Below, piece after piece: positions 25,991-33,622 of a stretch of DNA of 44,479 bases. The notes below the pieces were generated by a model that had not been told where the DNA came from, did no database searches, and saw only the letters and a program-made list of their open reading frames with translations. Origin of the DNA: Actinomycetota bacterium (lineage in GTDB: Bacteria; Actinomycetota; Acidimicrobiia; Acidimicrobiales; Ilumatobacteraceae); contig JAUSLQ010000116.1 of NCBI GenBank assembly GCA_030645675.1, positions 1 through 44,479 on the forward strand. The letters are read 5' to 3'. Position numbers and translations under genes: made by a program. The stretch's first letter is position 1, and the number at the start of each line of letters is the position of its first letter.

Positions 25991-27236
25991 CCCCGTGGAC
26001 GTCGTCGTCGTCGGGGCCGGCCTGGCCGGGCTGACGTGCGCGCTCGACCTGGCGGCGGCCGGCGTGGAGTGCCTGGTGCTGGAAGCATCGGACGGCGTGG
26101 GCGGCCGGGTGCGCACGGACGCGGTCGACGGCTTCCTGCTGGACCGCGGCTTTCAGATCCTGCTGACGGCGTATCCCGAGGTGCAGCGCCGGCTGGACGT
26201 CGATGCGCTGCAGCTCGGCCTGTTCGAGCCGGGAGCGGTGATCCGCGCCGGCGGTGGGTTCCACCGGGTGGCCGACCCGCTGCGTCGCCCGCGGCTGCTG
26301 CGCACGACGGTGGCTGCTCCGATCGGTTCGTTCGCCGACAAGGCCCGGCTGGCGCGCCTGGTGCTGGACGTGCGCCTGCACTCCGTGCGCAGCCTGCTGC
26401 AGCGGCCCGACGTGTCGACCGCCGAACGCCTCACCCGGGCCGGGTTCTCCAAGCAGATGATCGAGTCGTTCTGGCGGCCGCTGTTCAGCGGCATCCAGCT
26501 GGACCCGGAGCTGGAGGTGTCCAGCCGGCGGTTCGACACCATCCTGCGCATGCTGGCCGTGGGTGGCACCGGCGTGCCGCGCAACGGCATGGGCGCCATC
26601 CCCGCGCAGCTCGCTGCGGCGCTGCCGGCGGGCACGGTGCGGCTGGGAGCGGCCGTGGCCGCGGTCGACGGCAGCGGAGTGGTCCTGCACGACGGCGAGC
26701 GCATCTCCGCCCGCACCGTGGTGGTGGCCACCGAGGGGCCGGCCGCGCACCGCCTGCTGGGCCGCAGCGTGGCCGACCCTGGCTCGCGTGCCGCAGCCTG
26801 CTGCTGGTTCGCGGCACCCAGCGCGCCGCTGCCTGGGCCGGTGCTGATACTGGACGGCGAGGCCAGCGGGCCGGCGAAGAACCTGGCAGTGATGACCGAG
26901 GTGGCGCCCTCGTACGCGCCTGCGGGCCGTGCGCTGATCGCTGCGGCGATCCCCGGTCCCGACGCGCTGCACCCGACGGTGACGGCACGTGTGCGCGAGC
27001 AGCTGGCCCGTTGGTTCGGATCGGCCACCGGCGACTGGCAGCACCTGCGCACCGACGTCATCCCGCACGGCCAGCCGGCCCAGGCGCCGCCGATGAATCC
27101 GAAGCAGCCGGTGGCGCTGGGCGACGGGAGGTTCGTGTGCGGCGACCACCGCGACACGGCGTCCATCCAGGGAGCGATGTTCAGCGGCGGCCGGACGGCC
27201 ATTGCCGTACTGGCGCACCTGCGCTCGAACCCCTGA
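25983..27236 (+). CDS. FAD-dependent oxidoreductase (amine oxidase / protoporphyrinogen-oxidase-like)
   Basis: The 417-residue protein begins with an FAD Rossmann motif GAGLAG (VVVVGAGLAGLTCALDLAAAGVECLVLEASDGVGGRVRTD), and DGFLLDRGFQILLTAYPE resembles the protoporphyrinogen oxidase/desaturase-like group. A substrate-binding middle region and a terminal GDHRDTASIQGAMFSGGRTA that closes over the flavin are also typical. Its substrate is unknown: a lipid, carotenoid or amine is possible. It overlaps the SDR gene by eight bases. A strong hairpin lies past its stop. Confidence 0.87.
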   Translation: MPDPVDVVVVGAGLAGLTCALDLAAAGVECLVLEASDGVGGRVRTDAVDGFLLDRGFQILLTAYPEVQRRLDVDALQLGLFEPGAVIRAGGGFHRVADPLRRPRLLRTTVAAPIGSFADKARLARLVLDVRLHSVRSLLQRPDVSTAERLTRAGFSKQMIESFWRPLFSGIQLDPELEVSSRRFDTILRMLAVGGTGVPRNGMGAIPAQLAAALPAGTVRLGAAVAAVDGSGVVLHDGERISARTVVVATEGPAAHRLLGRSVADPGSRAAACCWFAAPSAPLPGPVLILDGEASGPAKNLAVMTEVAPSYAPAGRALIAAAIPGPDALHPTVTARVREQLARWFGSATGDWQHLRTDVIPHGQPAQAPPMNPKQPVALGDGRFVCGDHRDTASIQGAMFSGGRTAIAVLAHLRSNP

Positions 27237-27282
27237 CCGTGAGCCCTGACCCGTGAGCCGTGACCCGTGAGCGCTGACCCCT
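27237..27282. repeat. GTGAGCC/CTGACCC tandem low-complexity stretch
   Basis: Imperfect repeats of a GTGAGC-CCTGACCC unit fill the 46 bases between the FAD oxidoreductase stop and the terminator hairpin. I see no gene here. Confidence 0.65.
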
Positions 27283-27314
27283 GACCCGTGACCGCGGTGC
27301 CACGGTCACGGGTC
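27283..27314. terminator. Bidirectional terminator between FAD oxidoreductase and MFS genes
   Basis: GACCCGTGACCG (27283-27294) pairs perfectly with CGGTCACGGGTC (27303-27314) around an eight-base loop. The genes on either side converge. Confidence 0.8.
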
Positions 27315-27321
27315 CGGCGGG

Positions 27322-28593
27322 CTACGCCGACTGCACTGCTGCTGCTGTGGCCGGTGCGGGCTCCACTGCCGGCGCCGGCGCAGATTGCGAGCGACGGCCG
27401 AGCACGGCGACAGCGCACACCAGTGCGGCCAAGCCGCCCAGTGCGAACGGTACCCGTGGCGACGACACCTGGATGACCCAGCCCATCAGCAGGGCGCCGA
27501 TCGGGGTGCTGCCGAACCAGGCCATCTGGTGCAGGCCCATCACGCGGCCCTGCATGCCCGGCTCGGTGGCCTGCTGCAGCACGACCGTGTTCACCGACTG
27601 GAACGAGGCGGAGGCGAAGCCCAGCAGGATGCTGATGGCCACGAACGACCAGTAGTTGGGGGCCACGGACATCGCCAGGAAGGTGCCGGCGAAACCGGCC
27701 AGCACGATGGCCAGCGTGCGCCGTGGGTGCGGCCGCACGCCGGCGATGTAGATGCCGCCGAGGATCGAGCCGATCGCGCTGACGCTCATCACCGTGCCCA
27801 CGGCGGCGGCGCCCCGGTGGAAGCCGAAGTGCACCATCGAGGGGAACGTGGTCTGGAAGTTGTAAGCGATGGTGCCGACGACCACCATCACCAGCAGCGG
27901 GCGGCCGACTTCGGGGTGGGTGCGCACGTAGGCGAACCCTTCGCGCAGGCGGCCCTTGGTGCGGCCCAGCAGCGGGCGGGCGACCAGCTCGCTGGTGCGC
28001 AGCGCCAGCAGCGCACCGAACACCACCACGTACGACACGGCGTTGATGGCGAAGCAGATGTCGACGCCGACGGTGGCGATCAGCAGGCCGGCCAGGGCCG
28101 GGCCGATCAGGCGCGAGACGGAGTTGATGGTGCTGTTGGTGGCGACCGCGCTGGGCAGCAGCTTCGGGCCGACCAGCTGGAACAGGACGGCTTGCATGGC
28201 CGGGCGTTCGACGGCGATGACCAGGCCGAGCAGGAAGGTGAGGGCGTAGATCCACCAGATGGTGACGGTGCCGGTGGCCACGACCAGCCCGAACGCGGCG
28301 GCCAGCACGCCGGAGACGGCGGAGGTGGCGAGCAGCAGGCGGCGGTTGTCGACCTTGTCGGCCAGCAGGCCGGCCGGCGCGCCCAGCAGCAGCATCGGGA
28401 GGAACTGGAGGGCCATGGCCACACCCAGCTGATCGCTGCGGTTGGTGATCTCGATGATCAGCCACGTGACGGCCAGCGATTGCATCCACGAACCGACGCT
28501 GGAGATGGTCTGGCCGATGAAGTAGAGCCGGAAGTTCCGGCTGTCGAACGCCGCGAATCGGCGTGAGGCGCTCGTCGCCTGTTGATCGTTCAT
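27322..28593 (-). CDS. Major facilitator superfamily transporter
   Basis: The 423-residue protein has about 12 hydrophobic segments and the pattern of MFS drug exporters: N-terminal RNFRLYFIGQTISSVGSWMQSLAVTWLIIEI and central loops including ADKVDNRRLLL. The start ATG 28593 lies close to a divergent XRE-cupin gene. The C-terminus is Ala/Pro-rich and low-complexity. Substrate is unknown; efflux of a compound sensed by the XRE regulator is the natural inference. A palindrome covers its upstream region (28599-28614). Confidence 0.9.
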   Translation of the reverse strand: MNDQQATSASRRFAAFDSRNFRLYFIGQTISSVGSWMQSLAVTWLIIEITNRSDQLGVAMALQFLPMLLLGAPAGLLADKVDNRRLLLATSAVSGVLAAAFGLVVATGTVTIWWIYALTFLLGLVIAVERPAMQAVLFQLVGPKLLPSAVATNSTINSVSRLIGPALAGLLIATVGVDICFAINAVSYVVVFGALLALRTSELVARPLLGRTKGRLREGFAYVRTHPEVGRPLLVMVVVGTIAYNFQTTFPSMVHFGFHRGAAAVGTVMSVSAIGSILGGIYIAGVRPHPRRTLAIVLAGFAGTFLAMSVAPNYWSFVAISILLGFASASFQSVNTVVLQQATEPGMQGRVMGLHQMAWFGSTPIGALLMGWVIQVSSPRVPFALGGLAALVCAVAVLGRRSQSAPAPAVEPAPATAAAVQSA

Positions 28594-28598
28594 GCGGA

Positions 28599-28640
28599 GA
28601 AGTTTGACAACTTCGGTGGTGTCTGGCAACGTCGTTTGCC
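28599..28640. promoter_or_regulatory. Divergent MFS/XRE-cupin promoter with palindromes
   Basis: On the plus strand, TTGACA (28604-28609), a 17-base spacer and CAACGT (28627-28632) form a promoter ending eight bases before the XRE ATG. GAAGTT and AACTTC (28599-28614) form a perfect inverted repeat over the -35, and GGCAA with TTGCC (28625-28640) forms another around the -10. The regulator probably binds here and controls both genes. Confidence 0.7.
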
Positions 28641-29234
28641 ATGCAGGCAACACACTCGGCCATCACGTCAGTCGAGGAATCGGTCGACGCGCGGGTGCGG
28701 CGCCGGCTGCGCGAGCTGCGTACCCAGCAGGGGCTGACACTGCAACAGCTCAGCGAGCGCACCCACATCGATGTGTCGATGCTGAGCCGGCTGGAGTCGG
28801 GCAAGCGGCGGCTGGCGCTGGACCACATCGCCGGGCTGGCCGCGGCCCTGGGCGTCAGCGCCGACGACCTGCTGGGCACGCCACCGCAGGTGGACCCGCG
28901 TGTGCGCAGCGAGCCGGTCACCCGCAACGGCCTCACGATGTGGCCGCTGACGAACCGTGCCACGCCGAGCGGGCTGCGCGCGTTCAAGATCCGCATGAGC
29001 GCCAGCCGGCGCAAGCCGCCCACCACCCTGCGCGTGCACGACGGCCACGACTGGATGTACGTGCTGGAGGGCCGCATGCGGTTGCTGCTGGGCGAGCAAG
29101 ACCTGGTGATCGAAGCCGGTGAGGCCGTCGAGTTCAGCAACTGGACACCGCACTGGTTCGGCGCCATCGACGGCCCCGTGGAGCTGATCGCCGTCTTCGG
29201 CAGCCGCGACGAACGAGCCCACCTCCACGAGTGA
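28641..29234 (+). CDS. XRE-family regulator with C-terminal cupin domain
   Basis: The 197-residue product has a helix-turn-helix at about residues 17-75 (RRRLRELRTQQGLTLQQLSERTHIDVSMLSRLESGKRRLALDHIAGLAAALGVSADDLL) and a cupin from about 115 (RKPPTTLRVHDGHDWMYVLEGRMRLLLGEQDLVIEAGEAVEFSNWTPHWFGA). Such proteins usually bind a small molecule or metal with the cupin and repress nearby genes. It is divergent from the MFS gene, and two palindromes lie in the 47 bases between them, so it is likely the repressor of the exporter. Confidence 0.93.
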   Translation: MQATHSAITSVEESVDARVRRRLRELRTQQGLTLQQLSERTHIDVSMLSRLESGKRRLALDHIAGLAAALGVSADDLLGTPPQVDPRVRSEPVTRNGLTMWPLTNRATPSGLRAFKIRMSASRRKPPTTLRVHDGHDWMYVLEGRMRLLLGEQDLVIEAGEAVEFSNWTPHWFGAIDGPVELIAVFGSRDERAHLHE

Positions 29235-29302
29235 CGCGTTTCTGGCACGGCCGTGAGGCGCCCGTGTCGAGGGGTGCCCCCAGCCGCACTAACCTGCGGC
29301 GC

Positions 29303-29869
29303 ATGAGCGCCAACCTTCGTCTGTACACGTCCGCCGTCTACTCCTTCGAGCACGTGTTGAAGACGGCGAAGCCGACAGCGTTCACGCGCAAGGCGCCGTG
29401 CGCTGGTTGGACGGGCAAAGACGTCTACGAGCACGCCGTGGGGAACCTGGCGATGATCAAGAGCTTCGCCGCCACGGGCAAGGGCCCGAAGACCACACCC
29501 AAGCTGGGCGCCGACCCGGTGGGTGCGTGGGTGAAGCTGCGCGACCAGACGCTGGAGGTGCTGGACCACCCGCACGTGCTGGACGCGATCGCCACCGACC
29601 CGTTCGGTCCCGGCTTCGGCTCGATGCCGATGGACGCGCTGGTCGGCTTCATGGCTGCCGACCTGGTGCCGCACGTGTGGGACATGGCGCGCACCGCCAA
29701 GGTGGACGAGCGGCTGGACGCGGCGTTGGTGAAGCACTCGCTGGTCACGTGGAAGAGCCTGCCCGACGAAGTGCTGCGCATGCCGGGGATGATGGCTCCT
29801 GCGGTGAAGCCGGCCGCCGGCGCCGACGCGCAGACCAAGATGCTGAACTTCCTCGGCCGCACCGTCTGA
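29303..29869 (+). CDS. Maleylpyruvate-isomerase / TIGR03086-like protein
   Basis: The 188-residue protein resembles the mycothiol-dependent maleylpyruvate isomerase/TIGR03086 family: KAPCAGWTGKDVYEHAVGNLAMI, a middle helix, then the conserved VGFMAADLVPHVWDMARTAK and AALVKHSLVTWKSLPDEVLR. The typical metal-binding His residues (EHAVGN, PHVWDMAR) are present. Its substrate is unknown. The ATG lies seven bases after TAACCT (29290-29295), a leaderless-type promoter. The following gene starts 26 bases past its stop. Confidence 0.8.
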   Translation: MSANLRLYTSAVYSFEHVLKTAKPTAFTRKAPCAGWTGKDVYEHAVGNLAMIKSFAATGKGPKTTPKLGADPVGAWVKLRDQTLEVLDHPHVLDAIATDPFGPGFGSMPMDALVGFMAADLVPHVWDMARTAKVDERLDAALVKHSLVTWKSLPDEVLRMPGMMAPAVKPAAGADAQTKMLNFLGRTV

Positions 29870-29895
29870 GGCGCAGCGGGTCTACGCTTCTGGCA

Positions 29896-30561
29896 ATGAG
29901 CCGATCTGGGGATGAGCTCGGGGCGATGTACGGCGATGGCGCGCGGTCGCTGCAGGACGAGTTCGACTCGCGCCGGCTCGCGGATCGATTGGTGGAGCTG
30001 ACGCTGCACAACGAGCTGGACGACGGCGACATCGAGTTGGTGCGCGACCAGGCGGCGGTGTGGGTGGCGACGGTGGATGCCGACGGATGGCCGGACGTGT
30101 CGTACAAGGGCGGTGGGCCTGGGTTCGTGCAGGTGGCCAGTCGCACCGAGCTGCGGATGCCGGTCTACAACGGCAACGGCATGTGGCGCACGCTGGGCAA
30201 CATTCGCGACAACGGCCGGGTGGCGCTGCTGTTCGTCGACCAGGCGCGGCCGTGGCGCATGCGGGTGCACGGCCTCGGCACCGTGCTGACCGACCAGGCG
30301 TCGGTGGCCGAGTTCCACGAGGCGGAGGCGGTGTTGCAGGTGAACGTCGCCCGCGTGTTCCCCAACTGCGGCCGTTACATCCACCGCGACGGCGAGCTGT
30401 CGGCGTTCGTGCCACAGCCCGGGCACGACACCCCGGTGCCCGACTGGAAGCGCCTGCCCGTGCTGCGCGAGGTGCTGCCCGAACACGACCCGGCGCGCAC
30501 CGACCACGCCAGCGACGACCACACCAGCGACGACCACACCAGGACCGACACGGCCGGCTGA
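29896..30561 (+). CDS. Pyridoxamine 5'-phosphate oxidase family protein
   Basis: The 221-residue product carries the FMN-binding split barrel of the family: ELVRDQAAVWVATVDADGWPDVSYKGGGPGFVQV, GNIRDNGRVALLFVD, and YIHRDGELSAF. These proteins usually reduce flavins or act as oxidases. The C-terminal end shows a duplicated SDDHT unit encoded by a 15-base tandem repeat at 30511-30540. The ATG lies seven bases after TACGCT (29883-29888). It converges with the AHSA1-domain gene at only six bases. Confidence 0.85.
   Translation: MSRSGDELGAMYGDGARSLQDEFDSRRLADRLVELTLHNELDDGDIELVRDQAAVWVATVDADGWPDVSYKGGGPGFVQVASRTELRMPVYNGNGMWRTLGNIRDNGRVALLFVDQARPWRMRVHGLGTVLTDQASVAEFHEAEAVLQVNVARVFPNCGRYIHRDGELSAFVPQPGHDTPVPDWKRLPVLREVLPEHDPARTDHASDDHTSDDHTRTDTAG
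30511..30540. repeat. 15-base tandem duplication at the PNPOx-like gene end
   Basis: AGCGACGACCACACC occurs twice (30511-30525 and 30526-30540), encoding SDDHT twice in the C-terminal tail. Confidence 0.75.
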
Positions 30562-30567
30562 GGCCGG

Positions 30568-31053
30568 CTACGACATCAGCGCGACCAGCTGGTCGAGGGC
30601 GGCGCCCCAACCATCGTGGAAGCCCATGTCCTTGTGGCGCTGTGCGGCGCCTTCGTCGGCGTGCATGGCGATGGCGCGGTAGTGGGTGCCGCCATCCGGC
30701 GCCGCGGCGATCTCGATGCGCCCGGTGAACGGCAGGTCTTCGGCGCCGTTGCTGGGCGTGGTCGGGCGGAAGTCGGCGCCCATCACGCTGGTGAACACCA
30801 GCAGCCGGTTGGGTTCCACCTGCAGGTAGCAGCCTCTGTTCGGATACTGCTCGCCCTCCGGCGACTCCATGGTGATGCAGTTGCCGCCACCGGGGCGCAG
30901 GTCGATCTCGGCCTTGGCGGTCTTCCACGGTGCCGGCGTGAACCACTGCACGATCAGCTCGGGCTGGGTCCATGCGGCCCACACCTTCTCGGGGGCGACG
31001 GGCACGGTGCGCTCCAGCACGAGGTCGAGCTGAGGGTTCGGGGTGTAGGTCAT
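30568..31053 (-). CDS. SRPBCC / AHSA1-domain protein
   Basis: The 161-residue protein has the typical AHSA1 pattern LVLERTVPVAPEKVWAAWTQPELIVQWFTP, GEQYPNRGCYLQVEPNRLLVFTS, and HADEGAAQRHKDMGFHDGWGAALDQL. These form a START-like hydrophobic cavity and are commonly paired with ArsR-type regulators. The ATG overlaps the ArsR stop by four bases (ATGA at 31050-31053), so the two are translationally coupled. Its exact ligand is unknown. Confidence 0.87.
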   Translation of the reverse strand: MTYTPNPQLDLVLERTVPVAPEKVWAAWTQPELIVQWFTPAPWKTAKAEIDLRPGGGNCITMESPEGEQYPNRGCYLQVEPNRLLVFTSVMGADFRPTTPSNGAEDLPFTGRIEIAAAPDGGTHYRAIAMHADEGAAQRHKDMGFHDGWGAALDQLVALMS

Positions 31054-31430
31054 CGGGGTTCCTGTTCGGGGTCGGGTTGTGGTTCGGGTGATGGTTCGGG
31101 TGATGGTTCGGGTGGCGGCTCGGTGAGCAGTTGGTCCAGCTGGTCGAGCCGCCGATGCCAGTGGTTGCGGTGGGTGCCGAGCCACGTGGTCGCCGTGCCC
31201 AGCGCGCCTGGAGCGAGCTGGAAGGTGCGGGTGCGGCCGGCCTTGTGCGAGGTGACGATGCCGGCGGCCTCCAGCACGGCAAGGTGCTGCATGAACGACG
31301 GCAGTGCCATCTCGAACGGCCGGGCGAGCTCCGTGGCGCTGGCCGGCCCGATGCTGAGCCGTTCGACGACGGCGAGGCGGGTGGGGTCGGCGAGTGCCTT
31401 GAAGATCGCTGCAAGTTCGGTCTGGACCAA
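31050..31430 (-). CDS. ArsR-family regulator coupled to AHSA1 gene
   Basis: The 126-residue protein shows LAAIFKALADPTRLAVVERL, LARPFEMALPSFMQHLAVLEAAGIVTSHKAGRTRTFQL, the winged helix of the SdpR-like group without metal-binding Cys. The C-terminus is a PEPS-type repeat. No ATG is well placed; TTG 31430 gives the family-like start, and an upstream TTG at 31478 is possible but would put a palindromic operator inside the coding region. It precedes the AHSA1 gene with a four-base overlap. Confidence 0.85.
   Translation of the reverse strand: MVQTELAAIFKALADPTRLAVVERLSIGPASATELARPFEMALPSFMQHLAVLEAAGIVTSHKAGRTRTFQLAPGALGTATTWLGTHRNHWHRRLDQLDQLLTEPPPEPSPEPSPEPQPDPEQEPR
31081..31114. repeat. 12-base tandem repeat at the ArsR gene end
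   Basis: GGTTCGGGTGAT occurs at 31081-31092 and 31093-31104 and partly again to 31114. On the coding strand it encodes repeated EPSP-type residues in the ArsR C-terminal tail. Confidence 0.75.
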
Positions 31431-31434
31431 TTGG

Positions 31435-31462
31435 TTAGGTATATGCCTAAGTATCGCGATAC
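31435..31462. promoter_or_regulatory. Two palindromes upstream of ArsR/AHSA1 and aldo/keto reductase genes
   Basis: TTAGG and CCTAA (31435-31450) flank TATATG to form a 16-base near-perfect palindrome, and GTATCGCGATAC (31451-31462) is a perfect 12-base palindrome directly beside it. Both are A+T-richer than their surroundings and lie between the divergent ArsR and aldo/keto reductase genes, so they are the probable ArsR operator. Confidence 0.75.
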
Positions 31463-31531
31463 GACCGCCGCGTGTCAAGCGCGAACTTCGCGTCGTGCAC
31501 AGCCGCTGATCCGTGGGCCTAGTGTCGGGCC

Positions 31532-32473
31532 ATGGAACTCCGCGCGCTGGGGGCGCTGCAGGTGTCGGCGGTCGGGCTGGGGTGCAACAACTTCGGCATG
31601 CGCATCGACGTCGAGCAGACCGCGATGGTGGTCGACGCGGCCATCGAGGCAGGCATCAACTACTTCGACACGGCGGAGAGCTACGGGCAGGGCCGGTCGG
31701 AAGAGATGCTGGGCAGCGCGCTGCGTGGCCGGCGCGAGCAGGTGCTCATCGCCACCAAGTGGGGGCACACGATCAGCCTGGCCGACGGCGAACGTGGTGG
31801 CGAGCCGGCGCAGGTTCGCCGCCGGCTGGAGGCCAGCCTTGCTCGCCTGGGCACCGGCTACATCGACCACTTCCAGCTGCACCGGCCCGACCCGCTGACC
31901 CCGCCGGAGGAGACGTTGGGTTGCCTGGAGGAGTTGCGGGCGGAGGGCAAGATCCGCGAGATCGGCTGCACCCACTTCACCGCCGACGAGCTGGTCGGCT
32001 CGCACGACGCGGCGGTGGCCAAGGGTGTGCACCCGTACGCGTCGATCCAGAACCATTACAGCCTGCTGACCCGGGCGCCGGAGACCGATGGGGTGTTCGC
32101 CGCCTGCGAGCGGCTGGGCGTGGCGTTCGTGCCGTACTTCCCGCTGGAGGCCGGCCTGCTGACCGGCAAGTACAGGGCCGGCGCCGGCCTGCCCTCGGGG
32201 TCGCGGCTGGAGGCCTGGGGCAGCCGGGCCACGGCGTTCATCGACGACGCGAAGCTGGCCGTGGTCGAGCGCCTCATCGCGTGGTGTGCACTGCGGGGGC
32301 ACTCGCTGCTCGACCTGGCGCTCAGCTGGCAGACGTCGAACCCGTTGGTGGCGTCGGTGATCGCGGGAGCGACCTCGCCCGAGCAGGTGCGGGCCAACGT
32401 GGCCGCCGCCGGGTGGGCGTTGAGCGCAGACGAGCGGGTCGAGGTGCACGGGCTGCTTATTCAGGACGGCTGA
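31532..32473 (+). CDS. Aldo/keto reductase
   Basis: The 313-residue protein has the AKR catalytic tetrad: Asp46 and Tyr51 in NYFDTAESYGQG, Lys in IATKWGH, and His in FQLHRPDPL. The Ser/Arg NADPH-binding region appears near the C-terminus (SVIAGATSPEQVRANVAAA). It reduces aldehydes or ketones with NADPH; the physiological substrate is unknown. The ATG lies six bases after TAGTGT (31520-31525). It is divergent from the ArsR gene and could be part of that regulon. Confidence 0.92.
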   Translation: MELRALGALQVSAVGLGCNNFGMRIDVEQTAMVVDAAIEAGINYFDTAESYGQGRSEEMLGSALRGRREQVLIATKWGHTISLADGERGGEPAQVRRRLEASLARLGTGYIDHFQLHRPDPLTPPEETLGCLEELRAEGKIREIGCTHFTADELVGSHDAAVAKGVHPYASIQNHYSLLTRAPETDGVFAACERLGVAFVPYFPLEAGLLTGKYRAGAGLPSGSRLEAWGSRATAFIDDAKLAVVERLIAWCALRGHSLLDLALSWQTSNPLVASVIAGATSPEQVRANVAAAGWALSADERVEVHGLLIQDG

Positions 32474-32499
32474 CGCCGAGCGCGCGCGAGACTTTGCCG

Positions 32500-33537
32500 G
32501 TGAGCTTCGAGATGGTCCCCATCGGCACCGTGCACAACGAACGCACGGACGCCACCGACGACGACTGGGATCGCGTGAACAGCGTGATCCGGCTGGACCC
32601 GGCCGTGCTCGGCGATGATGCCACGGCCGGCCTGCGGGCGTTCTCGCACATCGAGGTCGTGTACGTGTTCGATCGGGTGGCGCCCGAGGGGGTGGTGCGC
32701 GGCAGCCGTGTGCCCCGTGGCAACCCGGCGTGGCCGGAAGTCGGCATCCTCGCCCAGCGGGCGAAGAACCGCCCGAACCGGCTGGGCACCACCGTGTGCG
32801 AACTGATGGCCGTGCGGCCGGGCGGCGTGGTGGAGGTGCGCGGGCTCGACGCCATCGACGGCACGCCCGTACTGGACATCAAGCCGTACATGGCCGAGTT
32901 CGGGCCCCGCGGAGATGTCATCCAGCCGGCGTGGAGCCACGAGCTGATGGCCGGCTACTGGACGCTGCAGGCCGACGAGTCGGTGACTGCCTTCGACCCC
33001 GACCGCTCGCTGGCCGAGGTGCTGCGCTCGCCCGCCGACCACGGCCGGCTGGCGCTGATCGTGCGCCGTCCGGCCGTTGACGAACGCGAGGTGGTGCCGT
33101 CGGGCGAGCTGCACCTGGAGGTGGGCCTGGTGGGCGACAACTGGCTGGCCCGTGGCAGCCGCGGCACGGCCGACGGCCGGGCCGACCCCGAGGCGCAGCT
33201 GAACATCATGAACGCGCGGTGCGCCCACGCGGTGGCCGGCGGCGACGAGCGGATGCCGCTGGCCGGCGACCAGCTGTTCGTCGACCTCGACCTGTCGCCG
33301 GAGAACCTGCCCGCCGGAACCCGGTTGCAGATCGGCACCGCCGTGATCGAGGTGACGGCGTCGCCGCACACCGGGTGTGCGAAGTTCACCCGCCGGTTCG
33401 GGCTGGCCGCACACCGCTGGATCAACGGCAAAGTGGGCAAGCAGTACCGCCTGCGCGGCATCTGCGCCAAGGTGGTGGTGGCAGGCACCGTCACGACCGG
33501 CGACGAGATCGTGAAGGTGGTACCGGCCGCGGGTTGA
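32500..33537 (+). CDS. Fusion of TsaA/TrmO-like domain and MOSC domain
   Basis: The 345-residue product joins two domains. Residues 1-150 match the TsaA/UPF0066 family (IGTVHNERTDA, PRGNPAWPEVGILAQRAKNRPNRLG, TPVLDIKPYMAEFGPRGDV), which includes the tRNA t6A37 methyltransferase TrmO and its SAM-binding region. Residues 190-345 resemble a MOSC domain (EVGLVGDNWLARGS, QLNIMNARCAHAVAG, GCAKFTRRFG), a sulphur- or molybdenum-cofactor-related fold. GTG 32500 is chosen with ATG 32512 as an alternative. It follows the aldo/keto reductase by 26 bases. Confidence 0.82.
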   Translation: MSFEMVPIGTVHNERTDATDDDWDRVNSVIRLDPAVLGDDATAGLRAFSHIEVVYVFDRVAPEGVVRGSRVPRGNPAWPEVGILAQRAKNRPNRLGTTVCELMAVRPGGVVEVRGLDAIDGTPVLDIKPYMAEFGPRGDVIQPAWSHELMAGYWTLQADESVTAFDPDRSLAEVLRSPADHGRLALIVRRPAVDEREVVPSGELHLEVGLVGDNWLARGSRGTADGRADPEAQLNIMNARCAHAVAGGDERMPLAGDQLFVDLDLSPENLPAGTRLQIGTAVIEVTASPHTGCAKFTRRFGLAAHRWINGKVGKQYRLRGICAKVVVAGTVTTGDEIVKVVPAAG

Positions 33538-33556
33538 TGTGGGTCTTTGGTCCACA

Positions 33557-33584
33557 TTGACATTCGTCGATGAATGACTAGATT
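33557..33584 (+). promoter_or_regulatory. arsM promoter with palindromic operator in its spacer
   Basis: TTGACA (33557-33562), a 16-base spacer and TAGATT (33579-33584) form a good promoter. The 16-base sequence CATTCGTCGATGAATG (33561-33576) is a near-perfect palindrome (one mismatched pair) that fills the spacer, as in ArsR-type regulation. The nearest ArsR gene is 2 kb away, so the cognate regulator may be outside this window. Confidence 0.7.
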
Positions 33585-33622
33585 GATGGTTGTCGAAGCG
33601 TTGACGACGAAAGGGGCGCCCG

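Noticed and set aside
26153-29737. Very long open frame on the minus strand across the FAD oxidoreductase and MFS region
   Set aside because: High G+C gives long stop-free antisense frames; it has no family match, and both real genes (FAD oxidoreductase, MFS) show clear domains and proper start signals.
31431-31478. Longer ArsR N-terminus from TTG 31478
   Set aside because: It would place the palindromic operator within the coding sequence and adds residues absent in the family.
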